In this document: positions 1 to 12,507 of the stretch, in pieces | How the letters are laid out: each line of letters opens with the position of its first letter | How positions within the stretch are numbered: position 1 is the first letter of the stretch | Assembly (NCBI RefSeq): GCF_029784135.1 | Contig: NC_073746.1 | Coordinates: 70,782,542-70,846,541 of the forward strand | DNA: 64,000 nucleotides | Source of the DNA: Toxorhynchites rutilus septentrionalis | Lineage: Eukaryota; Arthropoda; Insecta; Diptera; Culicidae | Direction: 5' to 3' | Position numbers and translations under genes: made by a program | Notes under the pieces: generated by a model | What the model was told of the DNA's origin: nothing | What the model saw: only the letters and a program-made list of their open reading frames with translations | Database searches by the model: none

Positions 1-340
1 AATATTTATTCGTTTTGAAGCGTTCGAGAGATGTCGTAAACGGCCGGAAATGTGGGCCGACAATTCTTGATATTTTACATGATGATAAAGCACCATCGTT
101 CCAAGCCCGAATTGTACTGAGTTATTTGACCAAACATCAAGTAAATACCATCGAGCCAGCATCCAAGTAGAAGTTGTCACTTCGTGGAAAGAGATTTCAA
201 TCGATCGAGGAGATCAAAGAGAATGCGACGAGGGAACTAAAGGCCATCCCTTCGTCGGCCTACCAGGGATGCATGGAGAACTGGTTTAAGCGTTGGCACA
301 TGTGTTGCTTCAGAATGATCATATTTTGAAGGGGATAAAA
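1..340 (+). pseudogene. Decayed mariner-type transposase, C-terminal part
   Basis: Reading the plus strand across one stop gives HDDKAPSFQA followed by a tail resembling LRGKRFQSIEEIKENATREL and KAIPSSAYQGCMENWFKRWH. These match the end of mariner-family transposases: the second catalytic Asp motif HxDNAPSH, then the conserved tail with a W..RWH motif. The third acidic residue cannot be placed because the SPDLAP-type block is missing, and a stop interrupts the frame near position 168. The element begins outside the window. This is a dead relic; the assignment rests on motif recognition only. Confidence 0.6.
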
Positions 341-559
341 TAAATATGGTACTCATCCACGAACCACCCGATTGACCGTAACTTACGGTGTGATAGGATT
401 TAGGAGAGTATTTTGGAAAACCTTGGAAATACCCCAATACAGTGATCAACCAAGTGTTCCTCTCTCATATTTGTATAATTCCTCCTTGCCGGTGGTTTTG
501 AAGCAGGATTCGCAGGATCTCATGGACGTCGGGAACTGGTATCCGGACATTTTCAATTT

Positions 560-830
560 CCGCTTTTTTTGTTCATGATCAGGCCCCACCTCTCTGCACA
601 TAGCCTCTATAGCCATCATACCATTATAACAGTCGTTTTTGGCGATCGGTACCTCTACTCCTAGTGTCTCCGTCGCGAATTCCCTGATGATTGTGCGGAT
701 TCTGCATCAATCATCCTCGAGAGGTGCTGCGATTAACTCCTCTGTTGTGGTTAGCGTCGCTTCTAGTCGCTGTGTATAGTCCTCTGCAGCTTGGGAAGTC
801 CGTAGCTGCTTCATACACTATTGGTTACTA
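560..830 (-). pseudogene. Possible non-LTR retrotransposon linker fragment
   Basis: The minus strand reads, with one stop, as a segment containing AEDYTQRLEATLTTTEELIA and later VPIAKNDCYNGMMAIEAMCR. This resembles the region between the endonuclease and reverse transcriptase of insect LINEs, where K-N-x-W-(F/Y)-D/N-x-x-C/M commonly appears. Similarity is weak and there is no catalytic motif, so it could be chance. Confidence 0.25.
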
Positions 831-986
831 AGTAGTGGTTCGAGTCGATATCAACACTTCGGTAGGTGTGTGCGTTGATGATGTCTGAAAAAACCTAACC
901 ATCGAAAAGAGCATGGTCAACTGGGTCTAACGTTCGTTGGTCAGGTGATCCCTATTTGTTGTTACGACGGGAGGTTCTTCGAACTA

Positions 987-2288
987 AAGGGTGTGTCACA
1001 TCAAATTGCATCACGGAAAAAACGCTGTAGAAATTTAATTTTTAGGAATTATATCTTCAGCTTTCGCTTATAATCAGATAAGAGTGTATAGATCACGTTG
1101 GCCATGCTTCACTGTCAATTTTTCGTAAATTTGTAAAAATGTCGTCGAACGAAAAAAAAAAGGGCGTGAATTAATCCTGCGCACTCATTTCGAGAATCCG
1201 GAGTTGTCACATCGGGACATCGGTAAGATGCTGGGAATCGTCCAATCCACGGTCAGCAGAGTACTAAAACGATACTTCGAGAACCTAACCATCGACCGGA
1301 AGGTGAAGAACGGCAAAAATGGATGCTCCGTCAGTGAAAAAGATCACAAGCGCGTAGTTAAGCAGTTTAGACGTGATCCGAGAAGTTCGGTCCGGGATGT
1401 CGCCAATAAGCTGAATTTGTCAAGTTGATTCGTCCAGCGGACCAAGCAGCGGGAGGGCCTGCGTACATACAAGGTTCAGAAGGCTCCTAACCGCGACGAA
1501 AGGCAAAACATGGTGGGGAAGACGCGAGCCCGGAAGCTGTACACCGAAATGCTGACGAAGCCGCATTGCCTGGTAATGGACGACGAAACCTACGTCAAAG
1601 CGGACTTCCGTCAGCTGCCGGGCCTGTTGTTCTTCTCCGCAGAGGATAAATTCAGCGTTCCGGAGGAGATTCGCAAGCAGAAACTATCCAAGTTTGCCAA
1701 AAAGTACATGGTGTGGCAAGCGATCTGCTCTTGCGGAAAGCGGAGCGCCCCCTTCGTGATGACCGGCACGGTAAACGGGCAGGTTTACCTTAAGGAGTGC
1801 CTACAGAAGCGCTTACTACCACTATTGAAGCAGCACGAGGGCCCGACCATCTTCTGGCCGGATCTCGCTTCGTGCCACTATTCAAAGGACGTGTTGGAGT
1901 GGTACGAAGCCAATGGGGTCACCTTCGTGCCAAAGGAAATGAACACGCCCAACGCGCCGGAGCTTCGCCCAATAGAGAAACATTGGGCGATTATGAAGCA
2001 GGCCCTCCGGAAGAACCCAAAAGTTGTCAACTCGGAGGCGGACTTCAAGAGAAAATGGATTTCTGTTCAAAAAAAAAACTACAACCTGACGTTGTACAGA
2101 ACCTTATGGACGGGGTAAAGAGGAAGGTGCGAGCATACGGGCTTGGGCTCGAAGTATGAATAAAAAGAAAATGCCAAAAGTTATTTAATAGTTTTCATTT
2201 TACTGTCTAAAATTTTCAAAAGGATCGGTCTACTGGGCGAATTTCTACAGCGTTTTTTCCGTGATGCAATTTGATGTGACACACCCTT
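987..2288 (+). mobile_element. ITmD37E (Tc1/mariner superfamily) element, copy 1
   Basis: A 1,302-bp element is bounded by inverted repeats starting aagggtgtgtcacatcaaat and ending with the complement, each about 46-50 bp. It is flanked by TA at 985-986 and 2289-2290. It is almost the same sequence as the element at 43210-44507 but is inserted in the opposite orientation. The termini are intact although the gene is broken, so it could in principle be mobilised in trans. Confidence 0.93.
1139..2159 (+). pseudogene. ITmD37E transposase, frameshifted and stopped
   Basis: The reading frame corresponds to the intact 338-residue transposase at 43339-44355. It starts at the ATG at 1139 but an A-run early in the gene shifts the frame, a TGA at 1426-1428 replaces a Ser codon (TCA to TGA against the intact copy), and a longer A-run near 2070 shifts the frame again. 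Between these, the first catalytic block MDDETYVKAD, the second (FWPDLASCHYS) and the third (ELRPIEKHWAIMKQ) are all readable; the spacing between the last two is 37 residues, the DD37E signature. The N-terminal helix-turn-helix (ELSHRDIGKMLGIVQSTVSR) is also present. It cannot make full-length protein. Confidence 0.92.
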
Positions 2289-2290
2289 TA

Positions 2291-3539
2291 CCAGTCCGCG
2301 AGAAGCTGTCAAGAACATGCACTGTTGCCTGTTGTTGTTCATCTCATAATACAGACTAACCTGTGCGATCCACGGTTTGCACATTGTTTACCTTTCGATC
2401 CAATAGGTTCATTACCAATGTCAATCTAACTACCGAGCAATCATTTTCCAGTTAAAAAATGTACAGAAAAAAGTGTTATTATATACGCCTTTTCTAAACA
2501 ACTGAACGTCGATCAGTAAGTCATTTACTGGCTGTTCTTGTTGATCACTACTTTTATTGTGACTTTATCTGCTGAACGAAATGGAAAAGTGCTGACGGAC
2601 ATCAATGTATTGGGTTAGATGGATTTTTGGCAGTCCCACCGGTACTTCACCTGGATATGTTTTATGTCTTCATTTGAGAGGGTATTCTAGTGTGAAGGCT
2701 CGAATTCCGGCCGTGTTTTCGAGTTACGAGAAAATAAAACAAAGGATGTGGGACTAACGTTGGCTTAGTAATCAATAAGTTACAAGTATATAACTCTTAA
2801 ACATTTCATCTTTAAAATAAAATGGTTATCATACCCCTTCGTTTAGCCGGAAAAGAATTCTTAGCGCTCAGAGTAGGAATCGATTCCTCCTCGAAAATAC
2901 CTAGCGCAAATAATACCCCCTCCCCAAGTCCCGACAATTGGAAAAGAAATGGAATTGGAATGAGAAGGGCATAATATATACGCGTGTGAGCGTGACCTTC
3001 CTCATCCCACATCGCAACAACGATTGAACGATATCTCAAGTTCTACTGAACCGATTCATGTCGAATTTATATGAATACAATCTGCATGCATCTCTCTATC
3101 GCACGAATCACTAAAAATGATATTTTTTAAATCTCACTATTATTAAAAAATCGGGTAACGTAAGAAAAATACGTTTTAAACCGCATTTTGTTCATCGCAT
3201 TGTTGTTCAAACGGCTACCATTTTGTCAAAAAATATGTTTTTGACTTTTCCGAGGTTCACTGATTCAGAATCTGTTCTGAAAAAGTTGTGCCATGATGTA
3301 CGCACAACTTTTTTGAACCCCCTTAATTCATCAGCTTGTAACTATTCTAGTAATGAATATTTTTTTCGTCGTTCAATTTTTGTTTTAGATGATGAACAAA
3401 CAATGATATAATGGATACTAAAAATATCCTTTGTTTTTATTTTACGGAGCTCGAAAAAACGTCAGAAATTCGTGTCTCTGCACTAGAATACCCCCTTAGA
3501 GACAATGAACTAGTTTTCTTTTATAATTGCAAACAAATT
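2291..3539. other. No gene seen; A+T-rich intergenic or repeat-derived DNA
   Basis: Short open frames here show no recognisable domain, no codon pattern and no splice-site pairing that I can defend. The sequence is A+T-rich and may be old repeat DNA. Confidence 0.5.
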
Positions 3540-4345
3540 AGAGTTTTTTTTTTCATTATTTGTGACTATATTTGTTTTTTATAGTTTTATAGTTCTTTTA
3601 CATAACATATCCAAAAATCAGAGAGGTGTTTTTTTCGTTTTTAAGTTATTTTTTAAAATTTACCAATGGTTCAAAAAGTCATAACTTTTGAAATACTAAA
3701 CCTAAAAAATACTAAAGATAATCGATTGAAGCCAATTAGATAATCCTCATCACAAAAACACTTTGCAAAACACTTGCAAAGAAATGATTTTTGCTTTCAT
3801 AATTATTGATTGTGTTTGATTTTAATAGCTTTCATATTGTTCTCATGACCAAGGGTGCTATATTTTTTTATATTTTTCCTCGAAATCTGAGGTATTCTTA
3901 CATAACATATCCTAAGATTAGATAGGTTTTCTTTTTTCGGTTTTGAGTTATGATTTTTCAAAGTTTGGATGTTTTGGTTGCAATAGCTTAATGGACAGAA
4001 AATAGGGATATGAAATATCCCATTTTTTCGCAAATGAAAATATTTCGAAAAAAAGACTAGCTTATTGGCTTCAATTTGATATGTCGATCATCTGAATCGA
4101 TGCAGCAGTTCGAAAGTTATAAATTTTTGAAAAGAAGCATTTTTGAAAAAAAATTGGAAATTTTGTTTTTTCGGACCATTCGGACCAAAATCAAAATCAA
4201 AATCAAAATCGAAAAATAAACACCTCTCTGATTTTAGATATGTTAGGTTAAAAAAACATTCGAGGAAAAATATAAAATAATATAGCACCTTTGTTCCCTA
4301 GACCATGAAAACTATAAAAAATAAATACAATAAATAATATTGAAA
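3540..4345. repeat. Three related A+T-rich repeat copies, one inverted
   Basis: Segments near 3590-3680 and 3890-3990 (direct) and 4180-4345 (inverted) share a core 'cataacatatcc...agataggt' or its complement, followed by long T/A runs. The inverted pair can form a foldback. The region between 4346 and 5008 shows no gene and no clear repeat boundary. Confidence 0.5.
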
Positions 4346-5008
4346 ACCAAATTCATATTTTTTGCAAATGTTACTACTGCAATTACTATTTTTTTTTTAA
4401 AAAAGATCATATAATTGGCTTTGATTTGATATGTTGATCATTTGAATCGGTCCAGTAGTTAGAATCTTGTGGAAAAAATGAAAAACAAAATTCAAATGTA
4501 ATCCTAACTTTTCCATCAGAGATGTCGGGAAAAAATGTGAAAAACCCAACAATTTTGTGAGGCGGATTTTAATTTTTTCACTTTGGAAAAATTTTGGAAA
4601 AATACAGCCACGCTAAATCTGACGTTCTCAATCTATTTTGACAGCTACTGAATTGCCTGCGAACCTGGGTCTCTGGCTTTGACTCCTCAAATTTATTAGT
4701 GCCGACACCAGCACCGACTTCGATTACGATTTCAGGTTTTTCATTAGGATGATTTTTCAATATGTATTGCATCCCACAGTTTTAGCTGAATTAACGACAT
4801 GAATTCACCAAATTTATTGGTCCTACAGTCACCAAAATGTTAGAGAATCTGACGGTGGGTGTTCCGTAATATGGATAAATTTGCTGTTCTACAGTGTTTT
4901 GGTGCCACATTTTAGTTCGCATTATTAACTATGATCAGGGTTGCCAACCATGATTTTAAAAAATCAGGATGGTTGTTATTAAAATCAAAAAGAAATCAAG
5001 ATAGCACA

Positions 5009-5060
5009 TATTGGGTTGTCCGGAAAGTTCGTGCCGATTTTTGCGAAAATAAAAGCATGA
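5009..5060 (+). mobile_element. Solo mariner terminal inverted repeat
   Basis: After a TA at 5009-5010 the sequence ttgggttgtccggaaagttc continues with gtgccgattt, the typical outer end of several mariner subfamilies. No matching inverted end or transposase was found downstream before the large repeat begins at 5158. It is most likely a deleted mariner. Confidence 0.6.
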
Positions 5061-5810
5061 TTCTTATAGGCAGCTATCTTTTACGCAACCTTAGAATTAT
5101 ATCCTCCCAAAACATTTTTTATTTTCTCGTACGTTTATTACAGAGTTGTAGTGTTCTATGAATGTGAGTTTATAGACCAGGATGACGATTAGATATCTAA
5201 CTTTTTATTTTGATTTCCAATACGTATTACAATATTTTATTGTAATTACATTTGGTTATTGGTGACCATTGAATTGAAGTTTTTGTTATTGAGAGGGGAT
5301 CTTTTGATCATTTATATTTTTCCCAAAAACCTACAACATCATTACAGTGAAAAGGAGAAGACTCAATATTCTAAATTTCTTTGAATTCTACGTTCATACT
5401 TTGGAATTTTTACTCACCAATTGTACAAAGCGTGAATTGTTGATTTTTTTTTAAATTCTTATGTTATTTGATTTGATAAATATATTTACTAAACTTTTAC
5501 CATTAAAATTGATTCTACTTTGGATCTGGCGAGCAAATATTAGATAACGTCTTATTATATTGTTTTTGAATTCAAAAAGCTTCTCTTACCCTTTAGTATT
5601 ACCCTCTGAAACGTATTCTTTCAATAATTCGTGCAGGGTAATGTTGCAAACCTAATCTCGTTATTATTTCTAAAATTCGTGAGATATTCTGGTTTCACGA
5701 AATTATCTAGCCCTATTTCGAAAAACCTCGAAACATTTGTGTGTAGTGAAAATAATTCGGGATTTTCACTTTCTCACTTGTTCGGAATTTGTCGATTTGC
5801 AACGATCATA

Positions 5811-7399
5811 CCGTTCTGAATCATATTTCGGACAATATCATATTTCGGACACTTTGTTCTAATATCTTGAAATGCTTCATGCACTGATGATATAACTATA
5901 AATTTAATATCACAATCGCTTCTTTAGAGTGATCCCTTGGTTTCACTATCACTTCATTTGAGAATAACATTTGAATTATCACATAGTAGGAAAAAATTCA
6001 ACAGCACCACTCATTATCGTTTGTGTTTGACGTTTGTTTTGCGTGAGCACGTAGAATTTACCCGTTCATAAATAGGGTAAATGATCTTGGTTTGTCCAGT
6101 CGAAAATATGATCATGGTTTGCCCACTTTTTTGAATGCTCTAATTCAGCGCTCCTAATGAAATTGCCTTTTACATGATTTATAGTAGTTTGATAGTATAT
6201 TTTTATGAAATCACATGTTTCAAAGGATTATAAAATACACCTTCTATTTGTGTCAATGCGCCCCTCATTCGAGCTAACTTTTAATCGATCACCAGATGAT
6301 TATTTGGCACGTATTCAGACCTTTTCTGGATTACAACACTTATAAATATTGTAAACATCATGCTTGCTCACCATTTGTATCGGATTTACATAGCTAAACC
6401 ATTAAATTAACGCATTTTGATGAACCCAATTCTGATCATGAGTTGTCCAATTCAATAATGTTGTTTTGTCCACATGATTTCTATGGCAACCGCTTGGCGC
6501 GCTGCAGTTTGTTTATGTTTGTTTATGGTGTGCTTCGCGCATAGCAGAAGTATGGTTTTTCTGTGTTGATTGTGTTGAGGTGAACACTACTAAAATGCCC
6601 AAGAAAAGGCAATATTCTGAAGAAAGCCTAAATTATGAATGAATCAATATGATGACAGTAAACTCAAGCAATGATAAATGCAACATCTAATTGTGAATTC
6701 GAATGTTTTCATTCAAAAATGGAGATTTCTAAAGCCGGACAAACCATGATCATTTTTTTGGGCAAACCATGATCAGAGGTGGTCAAACCATGATCATAAT
6801 TCTTCTTTAAGGAAAATCGTTAAAAAACATAAAAATTTGAATAATTTCAACACCTTATGGTAGTATTAGCAACTAGAGACTTGGGGCAACTAGAGACTTG
6901 GGACCCAAACTCGTATCGATTATGTGTGATTTTCATGAAGAAAAATCGATTTGCATTTACTAGTTGCGTAAAAACACCCCAAATTGGACAAACCAAGATC
7001 ATTTACCCTATTTAAATTTCTCCCGCGTTCATCAGTTCTCATCGTCGTTAACAGTTTACTGTGATTGCTTGGTAAGTGTTTCGCTGTTGACTATAAAATA
7101 TAATCAAGTGTAATGTAATTTTCGTCCATAAAATTACAAAATAAAGTGTCCGAAATTTGAATTCAATCTGTCCGAAATTTGATTTAGTGTCCGAAGTTTG
7201 ATTCTTATTCGCTTCATTTGAAAAGCGTTTTATTCGATGATTTTATTATGTTTTCAATCAAATAGGTACCAAAGTAGAAAGCTTGAAAGCATATTGAACT
7301 AATTTATTGAAAATATCTAACAAATAATACCTGTGCATAAAGTTGAGATCTGTTTTCTGCATCATATGCCTTAAGCGTCCGAAATATGATTCGAAACGG
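5811..7399 (+). mobile_element. TA-flanked MITE (outer), unit copy 1
   Basis: The ends ccgttctgaatcatatttcg and the complement of cgaaatatgattcgaaacgg form a ~23-bp inverted repeat with two mismatches. TA is found at 5809-5810 and 7400-7401. Subterminal motifs of the type 'tccgaaat(a/t)tgat' occur several times near both ends. No transposase is encoded. Length (1,589 bp) includes the 934-bp nested element. It is a non-autonomous Tc1/mariner-like element by its target site. Confidence 0.75.
6075..7008 (+). mobile_element. TA-flanked MITE (inner, nested), unit copy 1
   Basis: Perfect inverted termini gggtaaatgatcttggtttg... and ...caaaccaagatcatttaccc are flanked by TA at 6073-6074 and 7009-7010. 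Internal repeats 'aaaccatgatca' occur three times near the right side and once inverted near the left. It lies wholly inside the 5811-7399 element and so inserted later. No protein is encoded. Confidence 0.85.
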
Positions 7400-7740
7400 T
7401 ACATAGTGATGCAAAGTTGAGTACAGCTTTGTATCAGGAGAATTTAACTTATGAGCATCTTACATGTGCGGATCGAAGAGCTATGATTACCGTTCTCATT
7501 TTCAACTAAGAATGCTTTGAAAGGGGGTTTAGTATATTTTTCACGGTTAGTTTTCATTCTGATAAAGTAAAAAAAAACAAAAATCGGGGGTGAAAAATCA
7601 GGCAAGATCGTGTGTTTATCAGGATGTCAGACATCTCTGAACATGATGATAATACACGAAATCAACATCAAAATTTCCTTATCATGGAATAAAAATTTTG
7701 TTTGTTGAGCTAAGTATTTTGATTTTATTGGGTCCTTCAA

Positions 7741-7795
7741 CTAGGAATCGGAGTCGAGTCGGTAAAATTTTTCCAACTCCGACTCCGACTCCTAA
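7741..7795. repeat. Palindromic (GGAGTC)n-type short repeat
   Basis: The sequence ctaggaatcggagtcgagtc followed about 15 bp later by aactccgactccgactcct can fold on itself. It recurs with the large unit at 12849-12903 and 21839-21893. Such hexamer-rich foldbacks are common interspersed repeats in mosquitoes as far as I know. Confidence 0.55.
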
Positions 7796-10700
7796 TACAA
7801 TGAAATTCCAGAACGGTTAGTCCTAGGATAAAACGTTATATATATAATTTTTCACGTAGAATCGCATGTAGATTCCATTTTTAGGTTACGTTCCTTAACA
7901 CGTTGAGCCCCCTTTTTTTCTCTTACTGCGCTTTCTGTTATGTCCGCATCAAGAGCGTTTACACAATATCTGTGTCGGTCACACCTTCCTAAGATACTTA
8001 TTGTATGAATAGAAAACGGTCGGAAATTCAACTGGAAAGTAGCCCCATTTTGAAAAACATCCAAAAACAATATTTTTATTTTTTTTCATTTTGTAACTGT
8101 CAGTCCCAGTCAGTCAGCGCTTTCCTACCAAAAACCTCAACATCGGCCCCTAGGCCGACGCGGGACTCAACGTTAAATGGTTACGAGTTCAGAAGGTATT
8201 AAAATTTCATTATTTTTTCGAAATACATAACTCCATTTTGGTGAGTTGCAAAGGTGGGTGTTTTTAGATATAAAAAGTTTTTTTCAAGAAAGATCAATGA
8301 TTTTGAACATGCTCTTTCAAAAAATCAGTCGTAATTCAATCCATCATAAGTAATGAGTTTCAAAAAAAATCGGAGAGCGTCGAGGCAGTGTCCAGCTGTC
8401 TTGGCATCAAACTGCTCTGTTTATTCCCAGCTCTTTTCAATTTTTTTTGAAGCCTTTGACAATATTATGCAGTGGCCAGTTTTAGAGTGTAAAATTCGTT
8501 CATTGTTTACATTAGAGCAGCCACAAATCAGTGCCACTTTCCGCTTGAAGACACTAGCCCCTGGTAGAAGTGTCCCAGTAGACCGCACGAAAAGTTTCAG
8601 GGCGAGCAAAGTAGCGATAGCTATTTCCTAAGGTGTCCTACAGGATACCCGAAGACAGCTCGGTATCCGAAAAATGTTGCCGCTATCAAAAGGAAGTTTC
8701 TAGCGAATGTTGTGCGTTCCATGAGGTAAATGGCAAAGAAACATGGTATCTTAGATATTATGGTACAGGGATATGGTAAAAGAAGATCGCGGGGAGAAGT
8801 AATTGACACTGAACCAATACATCTGATAACTAACCGCATCCGAGGGCTGTGTGTCGAATGCCGTCACAAGATGTTGAATGTACTTAAACAAAATATTTAT
8901 GTGAGAGCATGCTTACAGTTGATCCCGTGTCAGATTCCCAAGATGATCATTACACAAGTTCGCATTTTTACTTGACAAAACATTCTGCTAGAGTTATGGT
9001 TATCGGGTTAGGAGCTTCGGATGATAAAAAAGAACCCGGTAATCATTTGATCAGAATATTAAGTGAGCAGGAAGGTGTACATGGTCACCTCGGGATGGCA
9101 CTCAAGTACACAAACCTCAGACAAATTTTGACCTGTACCAGAAAACAACTAAATCCGAACTAGTGATGAAGTGGATAGTAGTTTATCAGATACCGGATAC
9201 CGGATATCCGGCAAGCTTCGAAGCGAATACGAAACTGGGAGAAACTGCATGTTCATGGCAATTTTTTAGAAGTTCTTGAAATGGCCCGACAGAGAATATT
9301 ATTGGAGTATATTAAATATCTTTCGACGAAATCCGACATCAACATTCGTTAAACAAAACATCTGTGACTGAAACTGAATTACACCTTAGCGTCAGCGAAA
9401 CGTTCAGGAAAAAAAACCATTCCAGAGGAAATTTTTATTTGTTATAAATGTTATTCAAGTGACGAAGTAAGAAATAATTCGAAATTTGAATTTGTTATAA
9501 ATATAAATCAAGTGACAAAGTAAGAAATAATCCGACATCAGTCAACGAGATCGCTGTCAATTACAAATCAATAACTGGGAAATTGTAAAAGAAAGATTTA
9601 ATAAAATTTTGTTCATGAACCAAATCATGAATGAAGGAAGGAAAGGTTGTATGTTTATGGTTTTATCTTTATCATTAAATCATGCTGATGCTCATGCAAT
9701 CCTTGTGCCACAGCTCAGATGCACTCAAGTTTTTTGGTTGATTTCAAGACGATCTACCAGTTTCCATTCTACATTATTAGGTAGATTAGTTATATTTCTC
9801 TGACCCAAGGGATTGTTCACTGAAGCACATTTTCATTTTAATTAAACATTAGAATGTACATCTCACACGCATTATTAGCTGAAGTTATCTAAACGATTTC
9901 AGTGTGTATAAAAATATTTTTTCTGCTGCCATGAATCAAATACCAACAGCTCATTATTTTTTGAGGGACGGGTTGAAACATGAATCAAATGCAAGGTCTT
10001 CGATTGCTTTCGAGTTATATTTCCCCCCTTTCCCGGGAAACAGCGCAGTGAATTGCAAAAAAAAAATCGAGCCTGGGCTCAATTTATCGATTTTTATCTC
10101 TGGATTCACTCGAATGGCGCGGCCCGTTGGTGGATCCATTGTTTACACAACACTTTCGCTGGCTTGAAACACAATCCCTTAGACTAAACACACAAAAGAC
10201 CCTTCGAACCCGAACCCGAGCGACGACGTGTGATCGGCTCGATTCGCCCTGCCGCTTTATCATGAATGAATGTGAGTTTATAGACCAGGATGACGATTAG
10301 ATATCTAACTTTTTATTTTGATTTCCAATACGTATTACAATATTTTATTGTAATTACATTTGGTTATTGGTGACCATTGAATTGAAGTTTTTGTTATTGA
10401 GAGGGGATCTTTTGATCATTTATATTTTTCCCAAAAACCTACAACATCATTACAGTGAAAAGGAGAAGACTCAATATTCTAAATTTCTTTGAATTCTACG
10501 TTCATACTTTGGAATTTTTACTCACCAATTGTACAAAGCGTGAATTGTTGATTTTTTTTTAAATTCTTATGTTATTTGATTTGATAAATATATTTACTAA
10601 ACTTTTACCATTAAAATTGATTCTACTTTGGATCTGGCGAGCAAATATTAGATAACGTCTTATTATATTGTTTTTGAATTCAAAAAGCTTCTCTTACCCT

Positions 10701-10918
10701 TTAGTATTACCCTCTGAAACGTATTCTTTCAATAATTCGTGCAGGGTAATGTTGCAAACCTAATCTCGTTATTATTTCTAAAATTCGTGAGATATTCTGG
10801 TTTCACGAAATTATCTAGCCCTATTTCGAAAAACCTCGAAACATTTGTGTGTAGTGAAAATAATTCGGGATTTTCACTTTCTCACTTGTTCGGAATTTGT
10901 CGATTTGCAACGATCATA

Positions 10919-12507
10919 CCGTTCTGAATCATATTTCGGACAATATCATATTTCGGACACTTTGTTCTAATATCTTGAAATGCTTCATGCACTGATGATA
11001 TAACTATAAATTTAATATCACAATCGCTTCTTTAGAGTGATCCCTTGGTTTCACTATCACTTCATTTGAGAATAACATTTGAATTATCACATAGTAGGAA
11101 AAAATTCAACAGCACCACTCATTATCGTTTGTGTTTGACGTTTGTTTTGCGTGAGCACGTAGAATTTACCCGTTCATAAATAGGGTAAATGATCTTGGTT
11201 TGTCCAGTCGAAAATATGATCATGGTTTGCCCACTTTTTTGAATGCTCTAATTCAGCGCTCCTAATGAAATTGCCTTTTACATGATTTATAGTAGTTTGA
11301 TAGTATATTTTTATGAAATCACATGTTTCAAAGGATTATAAAATACACCTTCTATTTGTGTCAATGCGCCCCTCATTCGAGCTAACTTTTAATCGATCAC
11401 CAGATGATTATTTGGCACGTATTCAGACCTTTTCTGGATTACAACACTTATAAATATTGTAAACATCATGCTTGCTCACCATTTGTATCGGATTTACATA
11501 GCTAAACCATTAAATTAACGCATTTTGATGAACCCAATTCTGATCATGAGTTGTCCAATTCAATAATGTTGTTTTGTCCACATGATTTCTATGGCAACCG
11601 CTTGGCGCGCTGCAGTTTGTTTATGTTTGTTTATGGTGTGCTTCGCGCATAGCAGAAGTATGGTTTTTCTGTGTTGATTGTGTTGAGGTGAACACTACTA
11701 AAATGCCCAAGAAAAGGCAATATTCTGAAGAAAGCCTAAATTATGAATGAATCAATATGATGACAGTAAACTCAAGCAATGATAAATGCAACATCTAATT
11801 GTGAATTCGAATGTTTTCATTCAAAAATGGAGATTTCTAAAGCCGGACAAACCATGATCATTTTTTTGGGCAAACCATGATCAGAGGTGGTCAAACCATG
11901 ATCATAATTCTTCTTTAAGGAAAATCGTTAAAAAACATAAAAATTTGAATAATTTCAACACCTTATGGTAGTATTAGCAACTAGAGACTTGGGGCAACTA
12001 GAGACTTGGGACCCAAACTCGTATCGATTATGTGTGATTTTCATGAAGAAAAATCGATTTGCATTTACTAGTTGCGTAAAAACACCCCAAATTGGACAAA
12101 CCAAGATCATTTACCCTATTTAAATTTCTCCCGCGTTCATCAGTTCTCATCGTCGTTAACAGTTTACTGTGATTGCTTGGTAAGTGTTTCGCTGTTGACT
12201 ATAAAATATAATCAAGTGTAATGTAATTTTCGTCCATAAAATTACAAAATAAAGTGTCCGAAATTTGAATTCAATCTGTCCGAAATTTGATTTAGTGTCC
12301 GAAGTTTGATTCTTATTCGCTTCATTTGAAAAGCGTTTTATTCGATGATTTTATTATGTTTTCAATCAAATAGGTACCAAAGTAGAAAGCTTGAAAGCAT
12401 ATTGAACTAATTTATTGAAAATATCTAACAAATAATACCTGTGCATAAAGTTGAGATCTGTTTTCTGCATCATATGCCTTAAGCGTCCGAAATATGATTC
12501 GAAACGG
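10919..12507 (+). mobile_element. TA-flanked MITE (outer), unit copy 2
   Basis: It is the same element as 5811-7399 at an exact +5,108 offset, with the nested MITE at 11183-12116. It was copied by the tandem duplication, not by a new transposition. Confidence 0.75.

Larger units (their letters stand above)
5158..10265 (+). repeat. Large tandem unit, copy 1 (5,108 bp)
   Basis: The unit begins atgaatgtgagtttatagac and ends cgctttatcatga. It recurs at offsets of +5,108 and +14,098. Corresponding landmarks along the whole unit keep exact offsets, so there is no net length change other than the insertion in copy 2. It contains nested MITEs (5811-7399 and 6075-7008), a small palindromic repeat (7741-7795) and a second half (8100-10265) with only short unrecognised open frames, for example 8353-8631 (92 codons), 8730-8975 (81 codons) and 9904-10167 (87 codons), none with a known domain. 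Confidence 0.95.

Noticed and set aside
8353..10167. Short genes in the tandem unit (92, 81, 84, 64 and 87 codons)
   Set aside because: They are conserved among units only because the DNA is duplicated; no domain, no splice logic and overlapping shadow frames.
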